Assembly (NCBI GenBank): GCA_025929465.1 | Contig: JAICMC010000006.1 | Location: forward strand, 1-37,568 | Source of the DNA: Nostocoides sp. | Lineage (GTDB): Bacteria; Actinomycetota; Actinomycetes; Actinomycetales; Dermatophilaceae | Length of the DNA: 37,568 bases | Direction of reading: 5' to 3' | In this document: positions 31,527 through 37,568 of the stretch, in pieces | Numbering within the stretch: the first letter of the stretch is position 1 | Layout: each line of letters opens with the position of its first letter | Translations under genes and position numbers: made by a program | The notes under the pieces: model-generated | Told to the model about the DNA's origin: nothing | What the model saw: the letters and a program-made list of their open reading frames with translations, nothing else | Database searches by the model: none

Positions 31527-32371
31527 CCGCCACCTCCCTGGTAGTGCCTGATCCCCTGGCGCCAGGTGAACAGCGCCAAGCCCCACATCCAGAGCGCGAA
31601 CACAGGTGTCCACCATGCCAGCCAGGTCGGCAACCACGCCGGCCCCGGCAGGCCGAGCAGGTGCAGGGCGGGGACGTAGGCGGTGACGGCCATCGGGAAG
31701 ACGAACCCGAACAGGACCTTGAGCGGGGCCGACCACACCGACGCGACCTGCGTTGCGGCATACCGCCCTCCGTAGACGAAGGCGTTGGTCATCTCCGCCC
31801 CGTTGACGAGGAAGAACTGCACACCACCGGCCCAGACGAGCATCGCCGAGTGCACGGCGGTAGCGCTCAGGATGGTCACGAGAAGCAGGACCGCGTTGGC
31901 CCAGCTCCAGTGGATCTGGTTGAGCGACAGGCCGACAGCGAGCGATCCGAGGCCCACGAGGGCACGAGCCAGGCGGCGCAGGCCGATCTCGCTCGTGATC
32001 ACCTGGAGGAGCACCGGCTGGGGCCGCAGGTAGAAGACGTCGAGCGTCCCGGCCCGCAGGAAGGTCGGCATCCGGTCGACGTGCCCGAAGACCATCTGGG
32101 CGACCGAGAACGCGAGATCGGCGATCCCGAAGACGAGCAGGATGTTGCGGAAGGTGAGCCCGCCGAGCGCGTGGACGTTGTGGAAGAGGATCCACACCTC
32201 GGCCAGCTCGATGAAGCCGATGAGGAACGAGCCGGCGAGGTCGGTGTAGAAGTTCGCGCGGTAGGAACGTTGCGCGCGGATCCTGGAGGAGAGCACGGCG
32301 CGGTATGCCGCGAGCCGGGTCGGCGGCATACCGGCGCCCTGGTCCAGGGCCGGGGCGAGGGACTCAGCCAC
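31523..32371 (-). CDS. ABC-2 type permease, subunit 1 (DUF990 family)
   Basis: A 282-residue membrane protein with about six helices (for example ILLVFGIADLAFSVAQMVFG, ANAVLLLVTILSATAVHSAMLVW, VLFGFVFPMAVTAYVPALHLLGLPG). The N-terminal YRAVLSSRIRAQRSYRANFYTDLAGSFLIG and the motif LDVFYLRPQPVLLQVI are shared with ABC2_membrane_6 (DUF990) proteins. GTG 32371 overlaps the upstream permease by eight bases. The substrate is unknown. Octamer copies lie at 31756 and as an inverted pair near its 5' end. Confidence 0.88.
   Translation of the reverse strand: MAESLAPALDQGAGMPPTRLAAYRAVLSSRIRAQRSYRANFYTDLAGSFLIGFIELAEVWILFHNVHALGGLTFRNILLVFGIADLAFSVAQMVFGHVDRMPTFLRAGTLDVFYLRPQPVLLQVITSEIGLRRLARALVGLGSLAVGLSLNQIHWSWANAVLLLVTILSATAVHSAMLVWAGGVQFFLVNGAEMTNAFVYGGRYAATQVASVWSAPLKVLFGFVFPMAVTAYVPALHLLGLPGPAWLPTWLAWWTPVFALWMWGLALFTWRQGIRHYQGGGG
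32301..32333. repeat. Inverted CGGCATAC pair inside permease 1
   Basis: CGGTATGCCGC and GCGGCATACCG, perfect 11-base arms with an 11-base spacer, within codons for GMPPTRLAAYRA. An inverted pair inside a coding region cannot be a terminator for an upstream gene here, so selection is more likely for the octamers themselves. Confidence 0.75.
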
Positions 32372-33230
32372 CCTGGACCTCCAGCGTGCGTCGTCCGGCG
32401 CGGGTCAGGACCAGGCCGGCCGTCACCGTCGCGGCCAGCCAGACGACCTGGATCCCCAACAGCGCCGACGACCTGGCAACGGTGACCCGGCCGGTGAGGA
32501 TGTCGATGGGAGACATCATCATCGAGGGGAACGGCGTGGCCGACGCCATCGCCGCCAGCCAGCCGGGGAAGAGTGCGATGGGCACGAAGAGGCCGGCGAA
32601 GAACCCGGACACGACCATGTAGAGGACCTGCACGCCACGGGTCTCGATGAGCCAGAAGCCTGCCGTCGCCAGCGCGTAGACGAGGGCGGCGGACAGGGTG
32701 ATGCCGACTGCCAGGCTCGGCACTCCGAGCAGGTAGGGCCAGGCCGTCGTGGGCATGGTCATCCCCACGACGAGGACCCCGATCGCGACGCTGGGCACGC
32801 CTCGCGGACCCAGGGCGGCAACCGCCTTGCCGACGTCGCGCGCGACGGCGGCCCCCTGCGGGCTGACCGGCCGGGAGAAGTCGACGGCGACGTCGCCGGT
32901 CTTGATCCGCTCGGCGAAGTCGCTGACACCGTTGAGGTTGACCGAGCCGAGCAGCCCCTGGGACAACCAGATGTAGGCGCTCATCGAGCCGATGTCGTAG
33001 CCGCGCAGGGTGCCGCCCGCCGCCCTGACCGTCGCGAACAGCATGGCCACCTTGAGGAACCCGAAGGTGGCGTTGGCGACCAGCCCACCGAGCATGGCCA
33101 GCCGGTAGGTGGACTGCTCGTGCACGCCGGCGAGGAAGAGCCGCCAGTAGGGCAGCAGGCGGACGGGCACAAGCGCAGGACGATACTCCGTCCTCGAGCC
33201 GAGACCGGTTCGTGCCGACGACGCGCCCAT
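32364..33230 (-). CDS. ABC-2 type permease, subunit 2 (DUF990-like)
   Basis: A 288-residue membrane protein with about six helices (LAMLGGLVANATFGFLKVAMLFATV, SVAIGVLVVGMTM, LAVGITLSAALVYALATAGFWLI, VLYMVVSGFFAGLFVPIALFPGWL). It shares with its partner the layout of the DUF990 pair and the motif DVAVDFSRPVSPQ. Two starts are possible: ATG 33230 and ATG 33248, each inside a CCATGG palindrome and 18 bases apart; both overlap or abut the divergent EamA gene. GAAGGA lies before 33230 and GGTGGAG before 33248. First gene of the permease-permease-ATPase operon. Confidence 0.88.
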   Translation of the reverse strand: MGASSARTGLGSRTEYRPALVPVRLLPYWRLFLAGVHEQSTYRLAMLGGLVANATFGFLKVAMLFATVRAAGGTLRGYDIGSMSAYIWLSQGLLGSVNLNGVSDFAERIKTGDVAVDFSRPVSPQGAAVARDVGKAVAALGPRGVPSVAIGVLVVGMTMPTTAWPYLLGVPSLAVGITLSAALVYALATAGFWLIETRGVQVLYMVVSGFFAGLFVPIALFPGWLAAMASATPFPSMMMSPIDILTGRVTVARSSALLGIQVVWLAATVTAGLVLTRAGRRTLEVQGG

Positions 33231-34161
33231 GGCATCCTTCGCGTCCATGGGCTCCACCGACCGCGCTGCCCGGATCGGCCTGGTCCAGGTCTGCCTGGCC
33301 GGCGTCCTGTGGGGAACCGGCGGACTCGCGGTGCAGGTCATCCGGCGGCACGTGGCCATGTCGCCCCTCACCATCAGCGCCTGGCGGATGGGCCTGGCTG
33401 CGGTGGTCCTGATCCTCGCCCTGCTCGCCACCCGCCAGGTGGCCGGCGTGCGTACCCTCCTGCGGACACGTCCCGCGTATGCCGTGGCCGTGGGGCTGGC
33501 GACCGCCTGCTACCAGGCGCTGTACTTCGGTGCGGTCGTGCAGGTCGGTGTCACCGTGTCGACCGTCGTCAGCCTCGGGCTGGCGCCGGTCCTGCTCACC
33601 GTGGGCGAGGCAGTCGTCGCCAGGCGGCGACCGGCGACCGCGGCGCTCGTCGTCCTCGGCCTCGCGCTCGCCGGCCTGGTGCTGGTGAGCGGTTCGGCCG
33701 GGCTGCACGCCACCGGCCCGCACCCGGCGCTCGGCTTGCTCATGTCGGCGGGCTCCGGCACGGCATACGCCGTCACGACGGTGGTCGGACGACGTGTCGC
33801 GCAGGTGACCAGCCCTCTCGCCCTCACGACGACGACCACGACGGTCGGCGCGATCGGGCTGCTTCCGCTCGGCCTGCTCGCGCACGGCCCTCGCACGACG
33901 GCCGACCCGGTCGCGATGGTGACCCTGCTCTACCTCGGGGTCATGACGATGGCGCTGGCCTACGGCCTGCTGTATGCCGGCCTGCGGACGACCACGGGAA
34001 GTGCGGCGGTCGTGGCGACCCTGCTCGAGCCCGTGACGGCGGCTACCGTCGCGGCCCTGTGGCTGGGCGAACGCGTCGGGGTGCTCGGGCTGGTCGGCGG
34101 CGCCCTGATCCTCGCCGCCGTCGGTGGGCTGGCGATCCGTCCGGCCGTCCCGCCGAACTGA
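33229..34161 (+). CDS. EamA/DMT-family transporter
   Basis: A 310-residue drug/metabolite transporter superfamily protein with ten predicted helices in two EamA repeats (first about 15-145, second about 160-300). Typical features are LAGVLWGTGGLAVQVIRR in helix 1, the QALYFGAVVQVGVTVSTVVSLGLAPVLLTVGE segment, and the final LEPVTAATVAALWLGERVGVLGLVGGALILAAVGG. Substrate unknown; relatives move amino acids or metabolites outward. ATG 33229 and ATG 33247 are both possible, and both lie in CCATGG sites that also hold the start codons of the divergent permease. Three octamer copies. Confidence 0.9.
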   Translation: MASFASMGSTDRAARIGLVQVCLAGVLWGTGGLAVQVIRRHVAMSPLTISAWRMGLAAVVLILALLATRQVAGVRTLLRTRPAYAVAVGLATACYQALYFGAVVQVGVTVSTVVSLGLAPVLLTVGEAVVARRRPATAALVVLGLALAGLVLVSGSAGLHATGPHPALGLLMSAGSGTAYAVTTVVGRRVAQVTSPLALTTTTTTVGAIGLLPLGLLAHGPRTTADPVAMVTLLYLGVMTMALAYGLLYAGLRTTTGSAAVVATLLEPVTAATVAALWLGERVGVLGLVGGALILAAVGGLAIRPAVPPN

Positions 34162-34215
34162 GGTCGCGTGTTCGGGTCCGCCGACCGTGGGGACCGGCGT
34201 CCGGGCTGCTCCACC

Positions 34216-34281
34216 GCACCGGACACCCGACATGCGGCATACCGACCTCATCGCCCGGACCCCCTGCCGCGTGTCCGGTGC
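34216..34281. terminator. Long-loop inverted repeat between convergent EamA and proB genes
   Basis: GCACCGGACAC (34216-34226) and GTGTCCGGTGC (34271-34281) are perfect 11-base arms around a 44-base loop that contains a CGGCATAC copy (34235-34242). The position between convergent genes suggests a bidirectional terminator. The rest of the 223-base gap holds nothing else I recognise. Confidence 0.5.
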
Positions 34282-34384
34282 TCGGTGCCCAGCCGCAGCC
34301 GCCGACCGTGGCCGCGCGATCCGCCCGGGCCGTCCCGCCGGACCACCCCGCCCAGCCCGACCAGGGCCGAGGACCAGCCGGGTA

Positions 34385-35644
34385 CTAGCCGAGAACCAGG
34401 ACGACGAGGTCGTCGCGGTGGATGACCTCGCGCTCGTAGCCCGGCCCGTGCAGCGCAGCCAGCTGGCTGGTGGTGCGGCCGATCAGGTACGGGAGCTCGA
34501 TGGCGTTGTAGTTGACCAGTCCACGAGCGATGACCGCCCCGTCCGGGCCGACGACGTCGACGGCGTCGCCGTCGCCGAAGGTTCCCTCGACGCCCACGAC
34601 GCCGGCGGGCAGCAGCGACTTGCGGCCCTCGACGACGGCCCGGACGGCACCGGCGTCGATGAGCAACCGGCCGCGTGCTGTCGTCGCGTGGGCGAGCCAC
34701 AACTTGCGCAGCGCCCGACGCGAGCCGTTCGGGGCGAAGATCGTCCCGACGTCGTCCCCGCGCAGCGCCCGGGCAACCTGCAGGGTGGAGGTCAGCAGCG
34801 TGGGGATGCCGGCGGCGTTGGCGATACTCGCGGCCTCGACCTTGGTCACCATCCCGCCGCTGCCGATCGAGGAGCCGGTGCCGCCGATCTGGACGTGGTC
34901 CAGGCCGTGGGGCCCCTCGACGAGCGGGACCCGCCGGGAGCCGGCCCGCGACGGCGGTCCGTCGTAGAGTGCGTCGACGTCGGTGAGCAGGAGCAGGGCG
35001 TCGGCGCTGACCAGGTGGGAGACGAGCGCGGCGAGCCGGTCGTTGTCGCCGAACCGGATCTCCTGGGTGGCCACCGTGTCGTTCTCGTTGACGACTGGGA
35101 CGATGCCCAGGTCGAGCAACCGGTCCAGGGTCCGCTTGGCGTTGGTGTAGTGCGTGCGGCGGGTCACGTCGTCGGCAGTGAGGAGAACCTGGCCCACGGT
35201 GAGGCCGTGGCGGTCGAAGGCTCGTTGGTATGCCGCGATGAGGGCGCCCTGACCGACGCTGGCCGCGGCCTGCTGGGTGGCCAGGTCGAGCGGCCGCCGG
35301 GCGAGCCCGATCGGGCCCAGGCCGGCCGCGATGGCGCCGGAGGAGACCAGGACCAGATGCGAACCGGCCAGCCGCCGGGCCGCGATGGCGTCGACGAGGG
35401 TGTCGATGACCGACGGGTCGAGCGTGCCCCCGGCGGCACCGGTGAGCGAGGAGGACCCGACCTTGACCACGATGCGCTGGGCGGTGGCGATCCGCTGACG
35501 GTGACCGGTCCCGCTCGGGGCCGGCTGGACAGGCTCGACGGGCTCGACGGGCACGACCGGCTCGACGGGCTCGACTGGCGCGTCGGAGCGTCCGACCCCA
35601 GGCAGGGGCGCAGCGCCGGCCGAAGCCGCACAGCCGTCAGTCAT
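34385..35644 (-). CDS. proB: Glutamate 5-kinase
   Basis: First step of proline synthesis: phosphorylates glutamate and is feedback-inhibited by proline. The 419 residues comprise a non-conserved N-terminal extension of about 50 residues with EPV/VEP repeats, the amino-acid kinase domain ([12 protein letters not shown] at about 54, [68 protein letters not shown]), and a C-terminal PUA domain (about 330-410). Homology starts at RIVVKVG, so the true start may be later than ATG 35644; a shorter start at an internal codon would remove the repeats. It overlaps obg by eight bases. The order rpmA-obg-proB is standard for actinobacteria. Confidence 0.95.
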   Translation of the reverse strand: MTDGCAASAGAAPLPGVGRSDAPVEPVEPVVPVEPVEPVQPAPSGTGHRQRIATAQRIVVKVGSSSLTGAAGGTLDPSVIDTLVDAIAARRLAGSHLVLVSSGAIAAGLGPIGLARRPLDLATQQAAASVGQGALIAAYQRAFDRHGLTVGQVLLTADDVTRRTHYTNAKRTLDRLLDLGIVPVVNENDTVATQEIRFGDNDRLAALVSHLVSADALLLLTDVDALYDGPPSRAGSRRVPLVEGPHGLDHVQIGGTGSSIGSGGMVTKVEAASIANAAGIPTLLTSTLQVARALRGDDVGTIFAPNGSRRALRKLWLAHATTARGRLLIDAGAVRAVVEGRKSLLPAGVVGVEGTFGDGDAVDVVGPDGAVIARGLVNYNAIELPYLIGRTTSQLAALHGPGYEREVIHRDDLVVLVLG

Positions 35645-37160
35645 CGTCGGCGTCACCCGCCGTCGCCCAGTGGCCGGCCTTGCGCTCGGCGGCCAGCTCC
35701 TCACGCGCTGTGGTGGCCGCGTCCTTGCGGTCGTGGAAGTCGCGCCGCTTGTCCAGGCGGGTCGGGCGCTCGTTGTCGGCGAGGCGCTGGTCGGTGCCGC
35801 GTGGCCCGGTGAGCAGCTCGGCACCTGCGCTCATCGTCGGCTGCCAGTCGAAGACGACGGCGTTGTCGACCGGGCCGATGAGGATGGTGTCCCCTGCGAC
35901 CGCGCCCGCGGCATACAGCTTGTCCTCGACACCGAGGCGGTTGAGCCGGTCCGCGAGGTAGCCGACCGCCTCGTCGTTGCTGAAGTCGGTCTGCCGGATC
36001 CAGCGGGTCGGCCGGTCGCCGAGGACCCGGAACACCTCGCCGTCGGCGCCGGACTCGCGAACGACGGAGAACCCGGTGTCGTCGACGGCCTTGGGGCGGA
36101 TGACCACACGCGGTGGCTCGACGACCAGGAGCTCGGCGCGCGCTTCGGCGACGTGCCTGGCCAGGGCGAAGGTCAGCTCGCGCAGGCCCATGTGGGCGAC
36201 CGCCGAGACGACATGGACCTCCAAGCCGCGCGCCTCCAGGTCGGGACGGACCAGCTCGGCGAGCTCCTGGGCCTCCGGGACATCGGCCTTGTTCAGGACG
36301 ACAACCCGGGTGCGGTCCGCCAGCGGCCGTCCGCCGAGGGTGGCGTCGGGGACGTATGCCGCGAGCTCGGCCTCGATGACGTCCAGGTCGGTGAGCGGGT
36401 CCCGGCCGGGCTCCAGGGTGGCGCAGTCGATGACGTGGACCAGGACCGAGCAGCGTTCGACGTGACGGAGGAACTCCAGCCCGAGGCCCTTGCCCTCGCT
36501 CGCACCGGGGATCAGACCGGGCACGTCGGCGATCGTGTAGCGCTCCGAACCGGCAGTGACCACGCCCAGGTTCGGAACGAGGGTCGTGAAGGGGTAGTCG
36601 GCGATCTTGGGCCTGGCCGCGGAGACCACCGAGACGAGCGAGGACTTGCCCGCGCTCGGGAACCCGATGAGGGCGACGTCGGCGAGCGACTTCAGCTCCA
36701 GGACGACGTCCAGGCTCTCGCCCGGCTCACCGAGCAGGGCGAAGCCGGGGGCCTTGCGGCGCGGGCTGGCCAGGGCCTTGTTGCCCAGGCCGCCGCGTCC
36801 GCCGCGCGCCACGACCAAGGTCGCGCCCTGGCCGACGAGGTCGGCGAGCACCTCGCCGGCCGGGCTGGACACGACGGTGCCTTCGGGCACCGGCAGGACG
36901 AGGTCGCCGCCGTCGCCGCCGTTGCGCTCGTCCCCGGCACCCGGGCGTCCGTTCGCGGCGCGCCGGTGCGGCGTGTGGTGGTAGTCGAGCAGCGTGGTGG
37001 CCTGCGGGTCGACCACGAAGACGACCGAGCCGCCCTTGCCGCCGTTGCCGCCGTCGGGGCCGCCGAGCGGCTTGAACTTCTCCCGCTTGACCGACGCGAC
37101 GCCGTGGCCGCCGTCGCCAGCGGCCACGTGCAGGACGACGCGGTCGACGAAGGTGGTCAT
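35637..37160 (-). CDS. obg: GTPase Obg/CgtA
   Basis: Essential GTPase for ribosome large-subunit maturation and stress signalling. The 507 residues have the glycine-rich Obg fold ([41 protein letters not shown], 4-43), the G domain (G1 GFPSAGKSS about 167, G3 [10 protein letters not shown]4 NKADV, G5 SAVAHMG), and an actinobacterial C-terminal OCT domain plus a charged tail ([21 protein letters not shown]). ATG 37160 aligns with the family start; the frame is open a little upstream. Preceded by rpmA, overlapped by proB. Octamer copies at 35909 and 36354. Confidence 0.97.
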   Translation of the reverse strand: MTTFVDRVVLHVAAGDGGHGVASVKREKFKPLGGPDGGNGGKGGSVVFVVDPQATTLLDYHHTPHRRAANGRPGAGDERNGGDGGDLVLPVPEGTVVSSPAGEVLADLVGQGATLVVARGGRGGLGNKALASPRRKAPGFALLGEPGESLDVVLELKSLADVALIGFPSAGKSSLVSVVSAARPKIADYPFTTLVPNLGVVTAGSERYTIADVPGLIPGASEGKGLGLEFLRHVERCSVLVHVIDCATLEPGRDPLTDLDVIEAELAAYVPDATLGGRPLADRTRVVVLNKADVPEAQELAELVRPDLEARGLEVHVVSAVAHMGLRELTFALARHVAEARAELLVVEPPRVVIRPKAVDDTGFSVVRESGADGEVFRVLGDRPTRWIRQTDFSNDEAVGYLADRLNRLGVEDKLYAAGAVAGDTILIGPVDNAVVFDWQPTMSAGAELLTGPRGTDQRLADNERPTRLDKRRDFHDRKDAATTAREELAAERKAGHWATAGDADDD

Positions 37161-37204
37161 CAGGCTCAGCTTTCGGGTGGTTGAGGGACGTGGCACCAAC
37201 GGCA

Positions 37205-37270
37205 AGGGGCGGGCCGTATGCCGGACCCGCCCCTGTCGTGCCGTGGTGCCGGGTGAGCAGCACCCGGCAC
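37205..37270. terminator. Two consecutive hairpins in the rpmA-obg spacer
   Basis: GTGCCGGGTG-AGCAG-CACCCGGCAC (37246-37270), a perfect 10-base stem six bases after the rpmA stop, and AGGGGCGGG...CCCGCCCCT (37205-37234), a 9-base stem whose apex carries a CGGCATAC copy (37216-37223). They may cause partial termination, setting ribosomal protein output above obg. Confidence 0.6.
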
Positions 37271-37275
37271 GGGTG

Positions 37276-37542
37276 TCACTGGCCGGCGGTCTCCGCCGGG
37301 ACGATGTTGACGACGCGGCGACGACCGCTCGTGCCGAACTCGACCGCCCCCGCCACCAGCGCGAACAGCGTGTCGTCGCCCCCGCGACCGACGCCGTCGC
37401 CGGGGTGGAAGTGCGTGCCGCGCTGGCGGACGATGATCTCCCCGGCGTTGACGGCCTGACCGCCGAAGCGCTTCACGCCGAGCCGCTGGGAGTTGGAGTC
37501 GCGTCCGTTCCGGGTCGAGGACGCACCCTTCTTGTGTGCCAT
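37276..37542 (-). CDS. rpmA: 50S ribosomal protein L27
   Basis: Component of the large ribosomal subunit whose N-terminus reaches the peptidyl transferase centre. The 88 residues start [25 protein letters not shown], with no cleavable N-terminal extension, and continue [41 protein letters not shown] lies upstream of ATG 37542. rplU (L21) is expected just beyond the window's right edge on the same strand. Confidence 0.99.
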   Translation of the reverse strand: MAHKKGASSTRNGRDSNSQRLGVKRFGGQAVNAGEIIVRQRGTHFHPGDGVGRGGDDTLFALVAGAVEFGTSGRRRVVNIVPAETAGQ

Positions 37543-37568
37543 GGTTCTGTGCTCCTTGGTGAGAAGTC

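Larger units (their letters stand above)
206..37223. repeat. Dispersed octamer CGGCATAC / GTATGCCG, at least 35 copies
   Basis: First positions of copies with CGGCATAC on the plus strand: 206, 1795, 4044, 5442, 8136, 12834, 13876, 14236, 15325, 26682, 28149, 29573, 31756, 32324, 33761, 34235, 35909 (17). With GTATGCCG on the plus strand: 1773, 2848, 5867, 6518, 8562, 13140, 15026, 16028, 17389, 24344, 29588, 30701, 32303, 33477, 33972, 35228, 36354, 37216 (18). The base before CGGCATAC is usually G or A and the one after G or C; nothing beyond is conserved, so this is not a mobile repeat. Three further sites are CCGCATAC. The counting was by eye and may miss a few. Confidence 0.9.

Noticed and set aside
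206-37223. CGGCATAC copies as a transposable repeat (MITE), CRISPR or REP element
   Set aside because: Conservation ends at eight bases, spacing is irregular, and copies lie inside essential genes in different frames.
206-37223. CGGCATAC as Chi or FtsK-orienting sequence
   Set aside because: The 17/18 split between strands shows no polarity within the window. Only genome-wide data could fully exclude it.

Overview
The window is a high-G+C chromosomal segment (about 70% by eye) with many GTG starts, tightly packed four-base gene overlaps and typical actinobacterial gene neighbourhoods: nrdR-nrdJ, lexA next to a LysM gene, comEA-comEC, rpmA-obg-proB, and nadD-rsfS. Gene content and codon use suggest an actinobacterium of the Micrococcales, perhaps Intrasporangiaceae-like; the family assignment is inference. 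Most genes are housekeeping. No insertion sequence, prophage or CRISPR array is visible.

Layout, left to right. 1-2.7 kb: class II ribonucleotide reductase (nrdJ, cut by the window edge) and its repressor nrdR, with tandem NrdR boxes. 2.7-5.2 kb: a winged-helix protein, then lexA divergent from a small LysM envelope protein, with two LexA boxes between. 5.2-7.7 kb: acetyltransferase and class II sirtuin operon, divergent from a LysR regulator. 7.8-11.6 kb: a tiny His/Trp/Cys-rich protein, then the comEA-comEC DNA-uptake operon. 11.7-16.3 kb: degV-plsY and leuS, the latter behind a leucine-rich leader peptide and a terminator. 16.5-19.4 kb: a protealysin-like protease fused to an emfourin-like domain, and an FAD amine oxidase. 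19.5-23.4 kb: an ABC exporter divergent from a two-component system. 23.8-25.8 kb: tRNA-Ala, a histidine phosphatase, rsfS, nadD and a small membrane protein. 25.8-26.5 kb: a long structured non-coding gap. 26.5-34.2 kb: glycosyltransferase, methyltransferase, proA, pdxY, an ABC-2 exporter and an EamA transporter. 34.4-37.5 kb: proB, obg, rpmA.

The most striking signal is not a gene. The octamer CGGCATAC (reverse complement GTATGCCG) occurs at least 35 times, about once per kilobase, where base composition alone predicts one or two. It is evenly split between strands (17 and 18), sits in all reading frames, forces the rare Ile codon ATA in six genes, and occurs as inverted pairs that form hairpins, one of them just after nrdR. 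This is how DNA uptake sequences of Neisseria and Pasteurellaceae behave, and the window also carries comEA and comEC. The longest interval without the motif, about 7 kb, covers the FAD oxidase, the ABC/two-component module and the tRNA-Ala, which suggests part of that block was acquired later.

A second window-wide pattern is leaderless transcription: in about thirteen genes a -10-like hexamer (usually TANNNT) ends exactly six or seven bases before the start codon, with no ribosome binding site.
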